NCBI GenBank assembly: GCA_034359265.1
Contig: CP136890.1
Coordinates: forward strand, 96,621,501 to 96,685,500
DNA length: 64,000 nt
Reading direction: 5' to 3'
From: Canna indica
Lineage: Eukaryota > Streptophyta > Magnoliopsida > Zingiberales > Cannaceae
Shown: one piece after another, positions 45,901-58,796 of the stretch
Position numbering within the stretch: the stretch's first letter is position 1
Layout: every line of letters starts with the position of its first letter
The notes under the pieces: generated by a model
The model's database searches: none
What the model saw: only the letters and a program-made list of their open reading frames with translations
What the model was told of the DNA's origin: nothing
Position numbers and translations under genes: made by a program

Positions 45901-48900
45901 TTGTGCATAGTCGTTGAGCAAATAACTGGGAATAATAATGTGCTTAACCACTTGAGCATTCCAGCTGCCTGTTTCACTCACCCTGAGATCAGTATGGTTG
46001 GACTCACAGAGGTAAAGACAAATTCATTTATGGAGTTGAAATAAGTTTCCTGCATCACTTGATGTATTTTTGGTAGCTTAATTCTATCAAGGTTACAATG
46101 AAAAATCAGCAGGTGCCCTGTTAGGCAAGAACTTTTTGTGTTCTATTCCCAATATTTATAGACGTAAATCAGACTTCTATAAAAATCAGCAAATTCTGCA
46201 TGGCTTACTACTATTTAGATGTTTTTTAAATGCAGTTGGCTCAGTTGAGAATTTGGCTCGATAGTGATCTCTTGAAATATTACTCTATCATGCAGTAGCA
46301 TGCAAAATTTGGAATTTTCTTCATTACGAAGTTATTAAGTTTTTTTTATCGTTCCAAAAATAATATAATGAGATGAATATTCTTTTTGGCTATTGTTTTA
46401 ATATCCCCTATCACAATCATCAGTTTCTTTTTGGTTTGCTATTTGAGTCTTGTTATTGTTGCAGCCTCAAGCAAGAGAGAAAGCTGAGAAGGATGGGTTT
46501 GAAATAAGTGTTGCTAAGACAAGTTTCAAAGCTAACACAAAAGCTCTGGCAGAGAATGAAGGGGAGGGGCTTGCAAAGGTTATATTTTCAACTAATAACT
46601 TATTAATAAGAGTAACTCATTATACATATCCAGAAGCTCGTGCAACTCTTGCTATAACTCCCCCCCACCCCCACCCACCCAAATGCATTCATTTGTTAGT
46701 ATTTTGAGTGCTTTCTTTTCATCCAACTGCTTGGATCATATATCCTTTAATCTGATGAGAAAAAAAATATGGAAGGTGAGGCCGTGAGGTTTTAGTAGTG
46801 AGTTACAATGGGACTATACATTCTTCCTACAGTACTTAATTGCACGCTGAAGATGTTAGGATGATTTGAGTGGACAGTGAATCTACTTAATTTAGTTGCT
46901 TCTTCATTGACAATGACAACAAAAAATTCTAGACTACAAACCTCTCAAGGTTAACAATGCGCTATTTTAAAATATTTGCTACTGTAGTTGTGAAAACTTA
47001 ATTCTTTTAGTTGGGTTTCACATGTAGTGTTGTTTTATCACACTGTCATATGTATTTTGATACTTCTAATAGTTCAGAATCAAAATACAAAATGTCAGCT
47101 AAAATTATTTAGAACCTGCAACCATTGTCCTATTTGCTTTCATAATAGACTTATACTTAACTTGAAGATTTTCTCTTTGAATCCAGTTAATATACAGACC
47201 TGATACAGGGGAGATTCTTGGAGTTCATATCTTAGGGCTGCATGCTGCAGACCTCATCCATGAAGCATCAAATGCTATAGCCTTGGGCACAAAAATACAG
47301 GTGATCATATTTCATATTTGATTCTTATGAATTTTTTTGCGTCGGCAACTACTGTCAAGCATTTATTATATATACCCAATGCATTTAAAGAACTTTAACC
47401 ATATCAATATGTCTATATGCAGAAACAATTGTTTTTATTATGGTTCTTTTTTCCCCACCAAGGATCTTCCATGTTTTTTATCTTATTTTATACTCAAACT
47501 GTTTAGTGTCAATGAGGAATACACTTCAAAGTTGTAACTTTGTTGCAAATTTGTCGAGAATCCCTCAATTTCTTTTGTACTATTATGATTACTTTTCTTT
47601 TACTTTAATTTCTGTTTTTGTTTTCTTTGAGTACTGAACAGGTAAATTTTCTTCATAGATAGGGATATCAGTATAAGGTTCTTTGTACCATATTTATGAG
47701 GTAAAATTCTTAGTACCAGGCTATAATAAGGTTAATACCAGGCTATAACAAGGTGAAATTCTTTTACCAGGCTAAGGTAAAATTCTTTGCACCATATTTA
47801 GCAAGACTTATTGCTTGATTCAATGATATTTCATTGTTCCAATGTACAGCATATATCCACTTTCACTCCTTAAACAGCAAAGCTTAATTATTTATCCTTG
47901 AGATAAATGCTCTCTCCTGCAATTCTGCATCACCGTTATTGTTGTCTTCCCTGTTCTAGAATCTATATGATTCAAGATTGTATTATGGACACTGCTAAAT
48001 AAGATAGATGTCTACCTACCAACTAGCCCTTAAGGTTCTTAGGAGGCTCGAATCTTTTGCTCGAGTAAATCTAGCTTTGAAATGGTGGCAATTGGAAGCT
48101 AATTATATATACATACTGGTTGAAATTTTTATATTTTGAAATTGTCCTTCGTTAGTTCATTCCACAATCCAAACAGTTTGGAATTTGATGATGGGATGAA
48201 AGTTAGACATATAAAAACCATCTTGAACTCTAGTCCTGCTAATTGAGCCTTGGGTGGTCTATTCACTTACGAGATACTAGTATGATTGCGTTTGGGGGCC
48301 TTTGAGCCTTAAACTAAAAGTAAGGGTTCATATTCTTTCATTAAATATTGGTTTTCCCAAGTAAATAAAGTTTGCCAAACATGTTACTATTCTATTCAGA
48401 AAGACCTGATGTAATGGTGTGTCTTTAGCCTGTACGTATTTTATCTCCAAAGACTATAGACATTAAATTCCTGGTGGAGCAATTCGACAAGAGCAATCTT
48501 TTAAAACAGTTTCAGTTACTAAACTAGATCTAATTGTCTCTTATTTCAACAGGACATAAAATTTGCGGTTCATGCACATCCAACCTTATCTGAAGTTTTA
48601 GACGAACTTTTCAAATCTGCAAAGGTAAAGATCTTATCTTTAAATTGAAATATTGTAGATGATGTCTACTATGATTTCTGTATCCTTGCAGGCTTGAAGC
48701 GTCTTACATCAATTCTTAAATTCATAGAAAGAAAATATTTTATTCAAATTAGATAAGGCTACAAGTTGTGAATAATGCATTCACAACTCATGATTATTTT
48801 TGTTGCTTTGAGCTATAAGAATCAGATGTTGATCTTACATTCTTACAATTAATCTTTTGCAGTAACAATAGCTAATTCAATCACATCAATAAAAACTATC

Positions 48901-49853
48901 TAGGAGACCATGAACAAATTGTTGACCAGCAATCAATTTCCTTGAAATAGATATCTGATGAAGCAAATGCTAACGGTAACAAATAATTGACATCTCTAAA
49001 CCTTTATAAAATAGGTTCTGGAAGCAGTTTGTTTGGTTTCTTGGACCTTCATGCATGTTCTAGCCTGTCATCTTCAGCTTTTTGTCCTACAAAATATGAC
49101 TCCCTTGTAATTTACAATTTAACAGTGTATTTAAGACCTAGACCAGTTGAACTGGTTGAATTGCAACTGGTCCAAGGTCATCCTAGCTTAACACTAAACA
49201 TTAGATTAGGAAAAAACCACGGTCAGCACCAGAAGAACTTGGTTTGGTTCGTAATTATCTCTACAACTTTCTTTTACATTGTGTGCTCTATTTTTATTAT
49301 TTTTTGTCTTGTCATCATTCTTGTACTGTGGACAGCTGGCTGGACTTCAGAAACCAGGAACTGATTGGCAAATTGGTCCAGGGCTCCTTTCAATTTTAAA
49401 AACATTGTTATATAGAATGTTAGAGGGCCTCCTTATCCCGATTTAAGGTGGTTTATATATAACAATGAATTAGGTAGGCAGGATATCTGAATTTGTATAT
49501 TGACTGAACAATTATCACAATTCATCTAGCTTTCATAGAGGTGATGTGGATTCATACATGTAGATAAAGATTTTCTGATGGTGGCTAAAGACAATATATT
49601 TAATAACTTAAATTGCTACTCCTCTTTTCTGCCACTCTCCTAGAATAGTAGCACGTGTTTGGTTAATTGTAGATCAATCTGCATAAGATTATTTTTTTTT
49701 CAAATTATATTGGCAATTATGTTCAGAATCGTTCAGAATCTGGTTTTCCTTTTCTGCAAGATGCTTGTTATTCCAGATATTGAGCAATCAGCTATCTTTT
49801 TGCAGCTTAAGGTTGGTGTTTCACGTTCTGTTAATGAACCAGTTGCAGTGTAG
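36955..49853 (+). CDS. LPD1: Plastid dihydrolipoyl dehydrogenase (E3 of plastid pyruvate dehydrogenase)
   Basis: Fifteen exons: 36955-37290, 37967-38113, 41196-41330, 42749-42866, 43613-43737, 44537-44662, 44742-44822, 45348-45410, 45503-45577, 45748-45826, 45911-46011, 46465-46578, 47187-47300, 48553-48624, 49806-49853. All phases agree; 577 residues. Residues 1 to about 85 are Ser/Ala/Arg-rich with almost no acidic residues, a plastid transit peptide. Then FAD site [20 protein letters not shown], redox-active disulfide [16 protein letters not shown] site [12 protein letters not shown], second FAD motif [20 protein letters not shown], and C-terminal [14 protein letters not shown] with the catalytic His-Glu pair. 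It reoxidises dihydrolipoamide on E2 with NAD+, feeding acetyl-CoA to fatty acid synthesis. Length fits plastid LPD1/LPD2 (about 570). The intron after 45826 starts with GC, not GT. Intron 2 contains a 2.56-kb solo LTR. Which of the two plastid paralogues is unresolved. Confidence 0.95.
38432..40993 (-). mobile_element. Solo LTR (2.56 kb) in LPD intron 2
   Basis: On the plus strand it starts TGTCCCCCCGCC and ends AGGCATAACA (TG...CA), with exact 5-bp flanks TTATT (38427-38431 and 40994-40998). On the minus strand the 3' part shares ctcagc...tgttgtttttgcttcaga with the solo LTR at 18162-20743, so both are one family in opposite directions. The 5' half (minus strand) is GC-rich (40170-40930), which creates long spurious frames. 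It interrupts the intron antisense to LPD but leaves exons and splice sites intact. Confidence 0.8.
40349..40384. repeat. (TTC)n microsatellite
   Basis: Twelve near-perfect TTC units preceded by CT repeats, inside the solo LTR. Confidence 0.95.
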
Positions 49854-51092
49854 GCAGTATCAAGATGAGCTTAATTTTATCTGGACGGATCCTTATCATA
49901 TATCCTAGGATACACCTAGAACTTCAGTTTTTCCTTTTATCACTGAAGATACCAACTGATAAAGAGGTGTTTTTTCTTGTTTTTAGACCTTTCCTTTTTT
50001 TAACTTTCATTCAACCAAATTTTGGATCCTCTGGTATTATTTATTAGTAGCATCTGTTTGGTTGCTTGCTAGAAAGAGTCAGTTCCACGTTCTGATTGCA
50101 ATATTAATAATGTCATATTCTTTGCTACTTAATAAATCTCTCCTATTTCTTTTTTCTAGTTTGTGCATTATATTGAAAACGATTCAGGTGACACATCTTG
50201 AGACTCGCTCCAGTTGAAATGAATGTAACAGAAAGGGGACAAATAATTGGGTGATACGAGTATGACTGTATGAGGGTATATGATTACTCTTTCTGCATGC
50301 TTTTTTTTATGCTGTGATCAGGAAGAGCTCTCGGTGTGATGATGTAATAGCCTTCAAAATCTGTAATTTGTAGAGGAACAAAGGCTTCTAGATTTATTAT
50401 GAATTTCAAATGTTTCACAAACAAAATTTTAAGATTTATTAGTGTGATCTTAAACCAACTAGTTGAGGAAAAATTCTTAAATGGGCATTATACATATACC
50501 ACGGATGATGAGCTAAGGGTTCTGAATAATATTCGGTTTCAAAATTTATAAGCGTATTACTTATTATTGTAGTATTGATTCTCAGTGAAGCAACATATAC
50601 GAAACCTATATGTTTGTTGAAAAAACTAGAAACTAGAGCGGTCTGAGTTTTTGCATTCTTTTTACATCCCTAGCATTTTAGTCCTGAGATAAATATGAGA
50701 AAGCATTATCTAGAAAAATAAAAATGAGCCACGATGAATCAAAATCATTTAACAAAGTTGCCGAATCATTCGAAATAATTTTTCCTCCAAGTTCTCAGAA
50801 GGTATCTCAAATGCCGCTCAAAGATTGTACACGGAAAAAGTGCACATGTATCCCTTATGGGATACTGTAGTTCATCTCCCCATAAGAAAACAATGGAAGA
50901 TTATTTTCCAACTACAGGACATGTAGAAAGAAAAATAAATATAAATTATGTTTGTTATTATTCTATGCCCCTGGATAGAATCCAGATTAGGTAAATGAAA
51001 CCACTCAAGGTTTAAGGAAAAATTCAAATGAGAACACTTGGAAAAGTTAGTGAAACTCCTGCAAGATGGAATTCAAGCAGGTCTGCGATTAA
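49854..51092. other. Spacer between the convergent LPD and FolD genes
   Basis: Holds the 3' UTRs of both genes. AATAAA at 50131-50136 may serve LPD. No mobile element recognised. Confidence 0.5.
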
Positions 51093-53706
51093 TCATTTAA
51101 AATTGTGAATCCTTTTCGCAGATTCAAGGGTGTTGGATAAAAGCATTGCTATTGTCATGGGACCAACTCCACCAGGAACTGGCGTAACAGCAGAAGCTAC
51201 TTCACATGCTTCCTCATAACAGACATCACCAACCAGTCGATACCCTCTGGGGCTTTCAGGATCCTGAAAATTGAACATATACTATTAAGTAACAGTATAG
51301 TATGTATACAAGTATTAAGTACAAACTCATTATGATTCAATTACTTGAACTCCATGGTGAGTGTATAAAAGGGAAATAGAAGCTTAAAGAAGCATTGTAG
51401 TGAAACAGGGGATACATTAGGAAAACATACATCATGGTTAACAAGCAGAAGATTGATTCTTTGAAGTGTGAGACTTGCACAAGACATAAGCTTCAAACAT
51501 TACTTAAAGAACTATTGAATTATTCAAATTTCATAAATCATAAATATCAAGTAAATAAAAGGTGAATAAATTAGTCTAGTTTCCAAAATATTGTTACAGA
51601 AAAGCTTCACTAACATAGTATCTGATGATTGAACCAAAAAAAGCATGCTAGAGGATAATGATAATATTTGCTAGCAACAAAATCTGAAGTAATCAATGCT
51701 ATGCTAAAGTTTAAAATGTTCTCTCAACAAAAGATAACAAGAAAAAACCAAAGAAAAGGAACAGAAAAAACTGTTTCCCAATGCTATGCTAAAGTTTAAA
51801 ATGTTCTCTCAACAAAAGATAACAAGAAAAAACCAAAGAAAAGGAACAGAAAAAACTGTTTCCCAATGCTATGCTAAAGTTTAAAATGTTCTCTCAACAA
51901 AAGATAACAAGAAAAAACCAAAGAAAAGGAAAAGAAAAAACTGTTTCCTTGGGTCATCTCGCATTTTCTAGGTAGTTACTCAGAGCTACATCCTAATTGT
52001 CAATGAATTAATTGTCAACTAGGGACTCTATCACAAGTTTACAACTATTGTGGAGTGGTGAGGAATATGGCAAGTTTTAATGCTTGCATGTATAATAAAT
52101 TATCTCATATTCTTCTAATGTTGAAATTGGAAACATAGAGATGGGCAAGTCATTCCACACAAGAATATTACATATCTAAGCACTTCCAAATATTGTGCAA
52201 GCAGATATTTCAATGCCATGGAAGAAAACAAAGACTAAAAATATATAAATGAAGTCTCTTACATCAACTGGATTTATTCCAACATCTATCACAACAGCAC
52301 CTGGCTTAATCCAGCTACCTCTAACCAAGTTAGCAACCCCAACAGCTGAAATCACAATATCTGCTTGTCTTGTAATTTCCTCAGGATTTTTGGTCTGAGA
52401 GTGTACTATACTGACGGTTGCATTTGCTTTCTGTGAAAATTTGTAAATAACTATTTAGAACAACACAGAAAAAATAGAGACCCGGCAGCAAACAGTATGA
52501 TATTCTACCATAGAGATTAATGAAAAGAACGTTACTTGAAGAAGTAATGCAGCGGGCATTCCCACAATATTGCTCCTGCCAATAACAACAGCTCTCTTCC
52601 CCTTGATTTCAACTCCATACCTGTGCAATAGTTCCATACATCCCTTGGGAGTACAAGGGACAAACAAGGGGTATCTGCCTTGCATAGCAAGACGGCCAAT
52701 ATTCAGTGGGTGGAAACCATCCACATCTCTCTCAATACTAACAGCATTCAATATGGTCTCCTCATTCATGTGCTGCAAGAAACAGTAATTCCCTTAAGTC
52801 TTGATGGTAAAAGCAAATATCAAATTCAAGAACAAATGAGAAGTCGTGCAGCATTTTGTTCATAAAGGAATATAAAAATACATATATAGTGCTTGTGCTA
52901 CAACCTTTTCTCAATGGAAACATATGTTTTATGCCATTACTCACTACAATCGGCATTTTAGTTTTATAGGGTATCATAAAATAGAATAGATAGTTGCAAT
53001 TATAAAATCGTTAGTTTAGAAAACATACACGGGGGAGAGGCAGCTGAACAAGAATCCCATGAACTGACGGATCATTGTTGAAGGCAGAAATATGCTTAAG
53101 CACGTCTTCCTCTGTACTATCCTCAGGCAAGTTAGCTTCATAAGACTTTATACCCACTGCTTCACACGCCTTCTTCTTACTGCGAACATATGTTTGGGAA
53201 TCCTTCCTTGACCCTACAAGAATCACCGCCAACCCTGGAACAATGCCAATTGCTTCCTTCATCCTGGCAACTTCCTCGGCAACTTCGTCTTTGATTTGCT
53301 TGGAGACCAACTTCCCATCAATGACCTTAGCAGAAGTATCTGCATTCATCGTCACTACACGTCCAAAATATGAAACATTAGCCTAGAGAAAAACAAGTGT
53401 GGAAAAAAGAATCAATCCGACAAGAAACCAAAAAAAATGACAGCTTTGATCGGAAATCTTCTGAACGACTCGATTCAAAATTAAATTGCACCGCCCAAAA
53501 TAACATCAGAAGCAATTACCTGCAGAGACAGCAGATGAACTCCTTCCATCCGACGAGATCGATCGAACCGCGATCAGGCTTGAGGGTTTCAGTGTAAGCG
53601 AAACAGACGGCTGGAATCGGAAAGCTTCGGATGAGACAGCCCTCCGGAAGGGGAGAAACCGAGTGGCCGCACAGGCAGAACAATCCGAAAGGACCGGCGG
53701 CGCCAT
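51093..53706 (-). CDS. FOLD4: Bifunctional methylenetetrahydrofolate dehydrogenase/cyclohydrolase, plastid type
   Basis: Five exons on the minus strand: 53706-53520, 53354-53029, 52772-52536, 52430-52263, 51263-51093. All phases agree and give 362 residues. The first about 65 residues are Ser/Arg-rich without acidic clusters, a plastid transit peptide. The catalytic domain follows: [15 protein letters not shown] with the catalytic tyrosine and lysine, [39 protein letters not shown]-binding [32 protein letters not shown], and the family signature [15 protein letters not shown]. It interconverts 5,10-methylene-, methenyl- and 10-formyl-THF with NADP+, supplying one-carbon units for purine and formyl-Met synthesis. 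Length and N-terminus fit the plastid FOLD4 form (about 360 aa). The long last intron carries an 85-bp minisatellite. Convergent with LPD. Confidence 0.93.
51695..51949. repeat. Minisatellite, three copies of an 85-bp unit
   Basis: The unit starting aatgctatgctaaagtttaa begins at 51695, 51780 and 51865. Copies are nearly identical; the third differs by one base (ggaaaag for ggaacag) and at its end (ttcctt for ttccca). It lies in the last intron of the FolD gene. Confidence 0.95.
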
Positions 53707-54489
53707 GGTCGAGCGAGAACAGGACAAGCGGAGGAGAGATCTGCAAGGATTAGGGGTCTTGGCCGTGATAGAGAGGTGAGCTCGTGCTAGGGTTTCCCAA
53801 ATAGGGCCAACGGCGCGCCAAAAGAGGAACCTCCCTCACTGGTTCGGCGATCGCCCCTTTTTCTCTGTTTGCGCGAACAAGTGATTATTTCGTTTGTTTA
53901 TTTATTTATTTGCAAGATTTAAAATATTTAGATATTAAATATTTAAACAATTTAATAAAGTAATTAAATCAGTACTTTAATATCAATTTAAATACTAAGT
54001 AATATACCATACCACGTAATATTTTTACAAGTTCATGCGATAATTACTTCTTTTCTTAATATTATATAATTACTTTTTCTCTATTTTCTCTCCTTGAAAA
54101 GTACATTCTAAAAATAAATCATTTCCATCAAAAACATATTCCTCTTTACAAATATCTGCAACAACTCTATGAACTGACGTTAGGAGCGATAGGAATGAGC
54201 ACGACACAATAACATGGCATGAGCACGACACCGATAATTGGGTGTTTGGGCTGAGAAATACAGCCCAATAAATTTATCGAACCGGGCCGGTCCGATACGA
54301 TAACATTGCGAGTTGAAGCGAGCCAGCTCGTTTACCCCTCTAAATATTTAAAAAAATTAGTGTTGCAGTAATTTCGCTAGAAATCGATATTTCACTGGAA
54401 AGATACAATGATGTTATGAAAGCATCAAAATTAGTAATTTCTCTCAATACAAAGCATATTGTAACTCAATAAGAATTTGTCGATGTCAT
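53707..54489. other. Upstream region of FolD
   Basis: 53707-53870 is GC-richer and holds the leader and promoter of FolD. Beyond it is AT-rich. At about 54180-54350 a stretch with gagcacgacac, gggccggtccg and cgagccagctcg words looks like the subterminal part of a hAT element, possibly an outer remnant paired with 57540-57635. Confidence 0.45.
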
Positions 54490-54497
54490 CACTGATG

Positions 54498-57447
54498 TAG
54501 AGGTGGCAACGGGCCGTGCCCGGCCGGCCCAGGCCGGGCAGGCAGGCACGGCCACCTCCGGGCTGGGCTGGGCACGACCCGGCCACATTTCGGGTCGTGC
54601 CTAGCACGGCCCGAATGTTTGGGAGCCAAGCCCAACCTGAGCTCGAGCCCGCCCAGCTGGGCTCGGGGCCGGCCCGAAAATTAATTTTTTGATTTAAATT
54701 TTTAAATTTTTAAAGGTTTAAAATTTAATTTTAAAAATTAATAGTTACAGATGAATTTTGAACTTGGACCACTAATTTTATTAATCATTGTACTAAATTT
54801 TATTATATATTTTTTAACATATTTTTTATATGTAATATTGTAACACAGTATAAATTAATAAAGAGATTTTTTTAAAATCAAATTATAATTAAATTTTTAT
54901 TTATCTTTAATACAAAAATATTCATCCAATGATAAAATATTTTTTTTAATATTATAATAGACCGCATCTTAAAAGGTTGTCTATGTACCTTCTATAGCTA
55001 AATTTGTACTCCCTAATGATTAACTATAGAAGGATCAGGTCTACGTAGTTCTTTTTATATTTTTAATCACCCATAGTTTCGGTGATTTAACTTGTACTTG
55101 GACCAGCAGCACCAGCTTCGCTTGTTTGAGCTTCCTCCTCTCCTGATGATGAAGTGTCGTGTCCTTCCTTATCTTGTAATCTATCTTCAGCATCCAACCA
55201 GTCTTTTAAGCAAATGCACATTTCAACCGTTTCTTCACTCATTCGGCTCCTTTTTTCATCGAGAATTCTATTCCCTGCACTAAAACAAGACACGGAAGCT
55301 ACTGTAGACACATGAACAGTTAGTATATCATGTGTCATGATGGAAATAATAGGATACGTTTTTTCTTATTTTTTCAACCATGCTAAAATTTCATTATCAT
55401 CTATTTCTTCGGAATGATTATGATCTAGAAAAAAAAGTAATTCATTAAAATTAGTAGATTTAGTTTTTTTTATTCTACAACCAAGTTGAGAATTAATATT
55501 ATTTCCACCATCATCTCTTAATCTAGAAGAAGAAGATGTTGCCTTATTTGTAATTGTATCACCAAATTTTGAGGCGTAAAATACAAACATAGAATTCAAT
55601 AAATTCGAAATTTTAATTTTTTTCTTCAACATTTTCTAATTTCATATTGTTATAATAATCATCTAACAACATATTTAAACCATTAATTTTTATTCTAGGA
55701 TCTAAACATATTGCTAAATAAAATAAAGTAGGTATATCTGACCAATACTTTTTAAATTTAGATTCCATTAAAGAAATAATTTGTGCAAATAAAGGATGGT
55801 GTCTATATGAAGAAAATACTTCACTAATACGAACTATATGTGAAAGAGTTAAATTACGCGTAGGATAATAAACACCGAAAAGTTGTTCGGTAGCTTTATT
55901 AAAAAGTTCTAAAATTTGAGTAATATGTCTAGCAACTAACCAATCATTATTATTAATTGGATCATCATGCATATTTTGATTGTCAAACATTGTAAGGATC
56001 TCTTCATATCTTATAGTAGACATAAGCATATGATATGTTGAATTCCATCTAGTAATAACATCATCATTAAAAAAATTTAATGGTTTATTAAAAGATTGAC
56101 ATAAGTTTTTAAATTCATGTGTTCTTGCTTTTGAAGAACGCATATATCTAATAGCATCTCTTATTTTTTCTTCATGTATATTTATTTGTTTTAAATCATA
56201 AACACAACGAACGTGAAATAATTCACCATCTAATACTGGTTTAAATAACTGTATAAGGGGAGGAATAGCAGCATCATTATTACTAGCATTATCAAAACTA
56301 ATCGAATTTTTTTTATCATTTATATTATAAAAAGATGTTACAAATCTAATAGCAGACAAAATGACAATAGAAGTGTGTGGATATTCAAAAACTTTAAAAC
56401 TAATTATTCTTTTTTGCAAAATAAAATTTTCATCAATCCAATGTGCAGTAACACAAATGTAAGAATTAGTAGTACGTTGACTAGACCAAACATCAAATGT
56501 ACGTTAAAGAAATTTTTGATTTATTAATTTGAAAACTAGTCATTATATTTTCTCTATATATATAAATAATAATTTTAAAGCGTCATTTTTCATTATATTT
56601 CGAGTAATTTTTTAATATTTTGGTTGTAAAGTATTTTGAATTCAACTAGAAAATCTTGGTTGATCAACAAAATTAAAAGGAGATTCACTTTGAACAATTA
56701 ATTTTGCAAGTTCTCGACGTTGAAAATCATGATTATACGAAAAAACTGTTAAACCAGAAGAAGATAAATTAAGAATTTGTTGAGCTTGTGCAACCTTAGT
56801 GTCGATCATGACCCTTTGCATGACATAATAAATGACCAGTTCCTCCGGTTGTTGAAATCGGAAGATTTTTTTGACATTTTTTGCATCAGACTGTTGTTAT
56901 GGTGCCATCAGGTTCAATAATTTTCTCAAAATATTCTCAAACCATACTTTTTTTTTCTACCTGATGGATATAAATTAATAGATGAACTTATCTCTAGATT
57001 TTGATTTTGTTTAGTGGTAGGAATGGTAGGGGTAGCAGGAGGCATTTCTTCTAACATATTCTAACTTGTGGAGTATAACCTGAAAAATCTCCATCCGCCA
57101 TTAGTAAAAATTAAAAATATAAATATTATAAATATTATACTAATCAATGAAATAAATTGAAGAGATTAAAAAAAATTAACAACAATCTTGAATCCTTGTC
57201 TTCTTGATGAGCTTAAAATATTGTTAAGAATGATTATAAATGAACTTAGATTGTTGAAAGTAAGAGAGTTGAGAGTTGAGAATTGAGAGTTGATGATTGA
57301 GAGAAAGAGTTGAAGATGAAGATAAAAGAAATGAAGAAGGGCGAGCCCGGCCCGTCTTCTGGGCACAATCGTGCCGGGCCAGACTCGGCCCAAACTCGGG
57401 CCGGGCTCGTGCCGCCCATGGGCTGGCCCAGCCCGTTGCCACCTCTA
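54498..57447 (-). mobile_element. hAT transposon with exact 8-bp target duplication
   Basis: The terminal inverted repeats tagaggtggcaacgggcc and ggcccg...ttgccacctcta flank a 2950-bp element, and CACTGATG is repeated exactly outside (54490-54497 and 57448-57455). Both subterminal regions are rich in gggccggg/cccggcc words, typical of hAT. A decayed transposase lies on the minus strand between. Confidence 0.93.
55087..56905 (-). pseudogene. hAT transposase with BED zinc finger, broken frame
   Basis: Order on the minus strand: a BED-type zinc finger near 56780-56890 (CKKCQKN...TGHLLCHAKGH), a catalytic core in 56419-55613 (DNASNNDAAIP, RCVYDLKQINIHEEK, RWNSTYHMLMSTI, SHIVRISEVF), a spacer frame 55632-55366, and the C-terminal dimerisation region 55338-55087 (MTHDILTVHVSTVASVSCFS, DEKRSRMSEETVEMCICLKD). 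This matches the plant hAT group (RICESLEEPER/DAYSLEEPER-like). Frames are shifted near 55620, a stop separates the pieces near 55365 and 56420-56770 has several stops, so no intact protease-free single transposase frame remains. Dimerisation motifs are still recognisable, which suggests moderate age. Confidence 0.85.
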
Positions 57448-57455
57448 CACTGATG

Positions 57456-58306
57456 TTGATGGTGTACGAGGTGATAAATATAAGCATTTTGCATTTTACG
57501 ATGCTCGCAAATTATGTTGGGTCGCGAATTTTTGACCCACGCAGTTAGCAGGCCGAGCCAGCCTAGCGCGATACCTTATTATGCCGGATCCGCCCGTTTT
57601 GTCACCTCTAATTTGGTTTTGTCACCTCTAATTTGAGATAGCCTAAAAGGTATGAATTTTATTTATAGTCTTTATGAATTATGTAGATATTTTCATTTTT
57701 ACATGGCTTGTGATAATTTTTAAATTACACTAATTTTGAATTACTCAATTTAATTTATTATATCATAATTTCCTCCTTATGCATTAACATTATTTTAAAA
57801 GTACTTTTTTAACTTCCTTATTTTGCATTGACATTATTTTAAAAGTACTTTTTTGTTTTATGTTAATTATTAACGTAGTCCCAATTATATTTATGTGTAT
57901 ATATATATTCATTAGGTAAAAATATTATTTTTTATGTATTTTTTTTATTTTTTAAGCTTGCTCTAACTTTTTTGTTTGTATTTTAAGTTGTATGGATATT
58001 TTTCTCTATGTATTGTCTCGATTTATTTTCATTTAAAACTATTAAAATGTTCAAAATTATGTTTTACCCTGTTGTTAATTATTTGAAATCTAGAGTTCCT
58101 AATTATATATCTACATATGACTATTGTTGTTAATATGCAGTTTTCAGTCGTATTATATTATTTTATTTTCAATAGTTTTAATTTTTTTATTAAAATATAT
58201 ATTATTTTTTCATAGCACAGTGGGTGACAATATATTGTATATTATTTAAAAATCTAGAGTTCGATTCCTAATATAGTCACCTATTATTATTTTCTATCTT
58301 TGTTAA

Positions 58307-58358
<52 letters not shown>

Positions 58359-58796
58359 TGCAATTTTCAGTTGTATTATGTTATATTATTTTTAATAGTT
58401 AAAATATATATTATACATCTGCGTAGTTTTAAGAGCATGCTTGCTTCATAGGATAAAGAAATATTTATATCTTTTATTTATTTAGTACATGAATTAGAAG
58501 AATATAAATTTGATATTATATTCGGTGTACACCGAATTTAAAAAAATCTTATTCAATACTTCATCATTTAATATCATACATTGTCCAATTATATCCACTA
58601 AAACAAACTAACAATAAGATTCCTAGTGGTGGGTTTATATTCGATTTAAGATTGTTGTAGATGATAAGTAATAATGATATTTAATATTGATGATGATCAT
58701 GATGATGATGATGATGAGATATAGTGTGTAATTTAGAAGATCAAGTCTTTTAGGTGAATCATAAAGTTGAATTAATTATTAAGAAAAAAATTATGT
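57456..58796. other. AT-rich spacer right of the hAT element
   Basis: 57530-57635 holds gccgagccagcc and two direct copies of ttttgtcacctctaatttg, resembling a hAT end. The rest is very AT-rich with a repeated word cattattttaaaagtacttt (about 57790 and 57835). No gene seen. Confidence 0.45.
58307..58356. repeat. (AAT)n microsatellite
   Basis: About 16 perfect AAT units. A shorter GAT run follows near 58680-58712. Confidence 0.95.

Noticed and set aside
51695..51949. CRISPR-like regular repeat
   Set aside because: The three 85-bp copies are contiguous with no spacers, and this is a plant nuclear intron.
57166..57548. Frames spanning the right end of the hAT element
   Set aside because: Generated by the GC-rich subterminal repeats; the transposase is read elsewhere and these carry no hAT motif.
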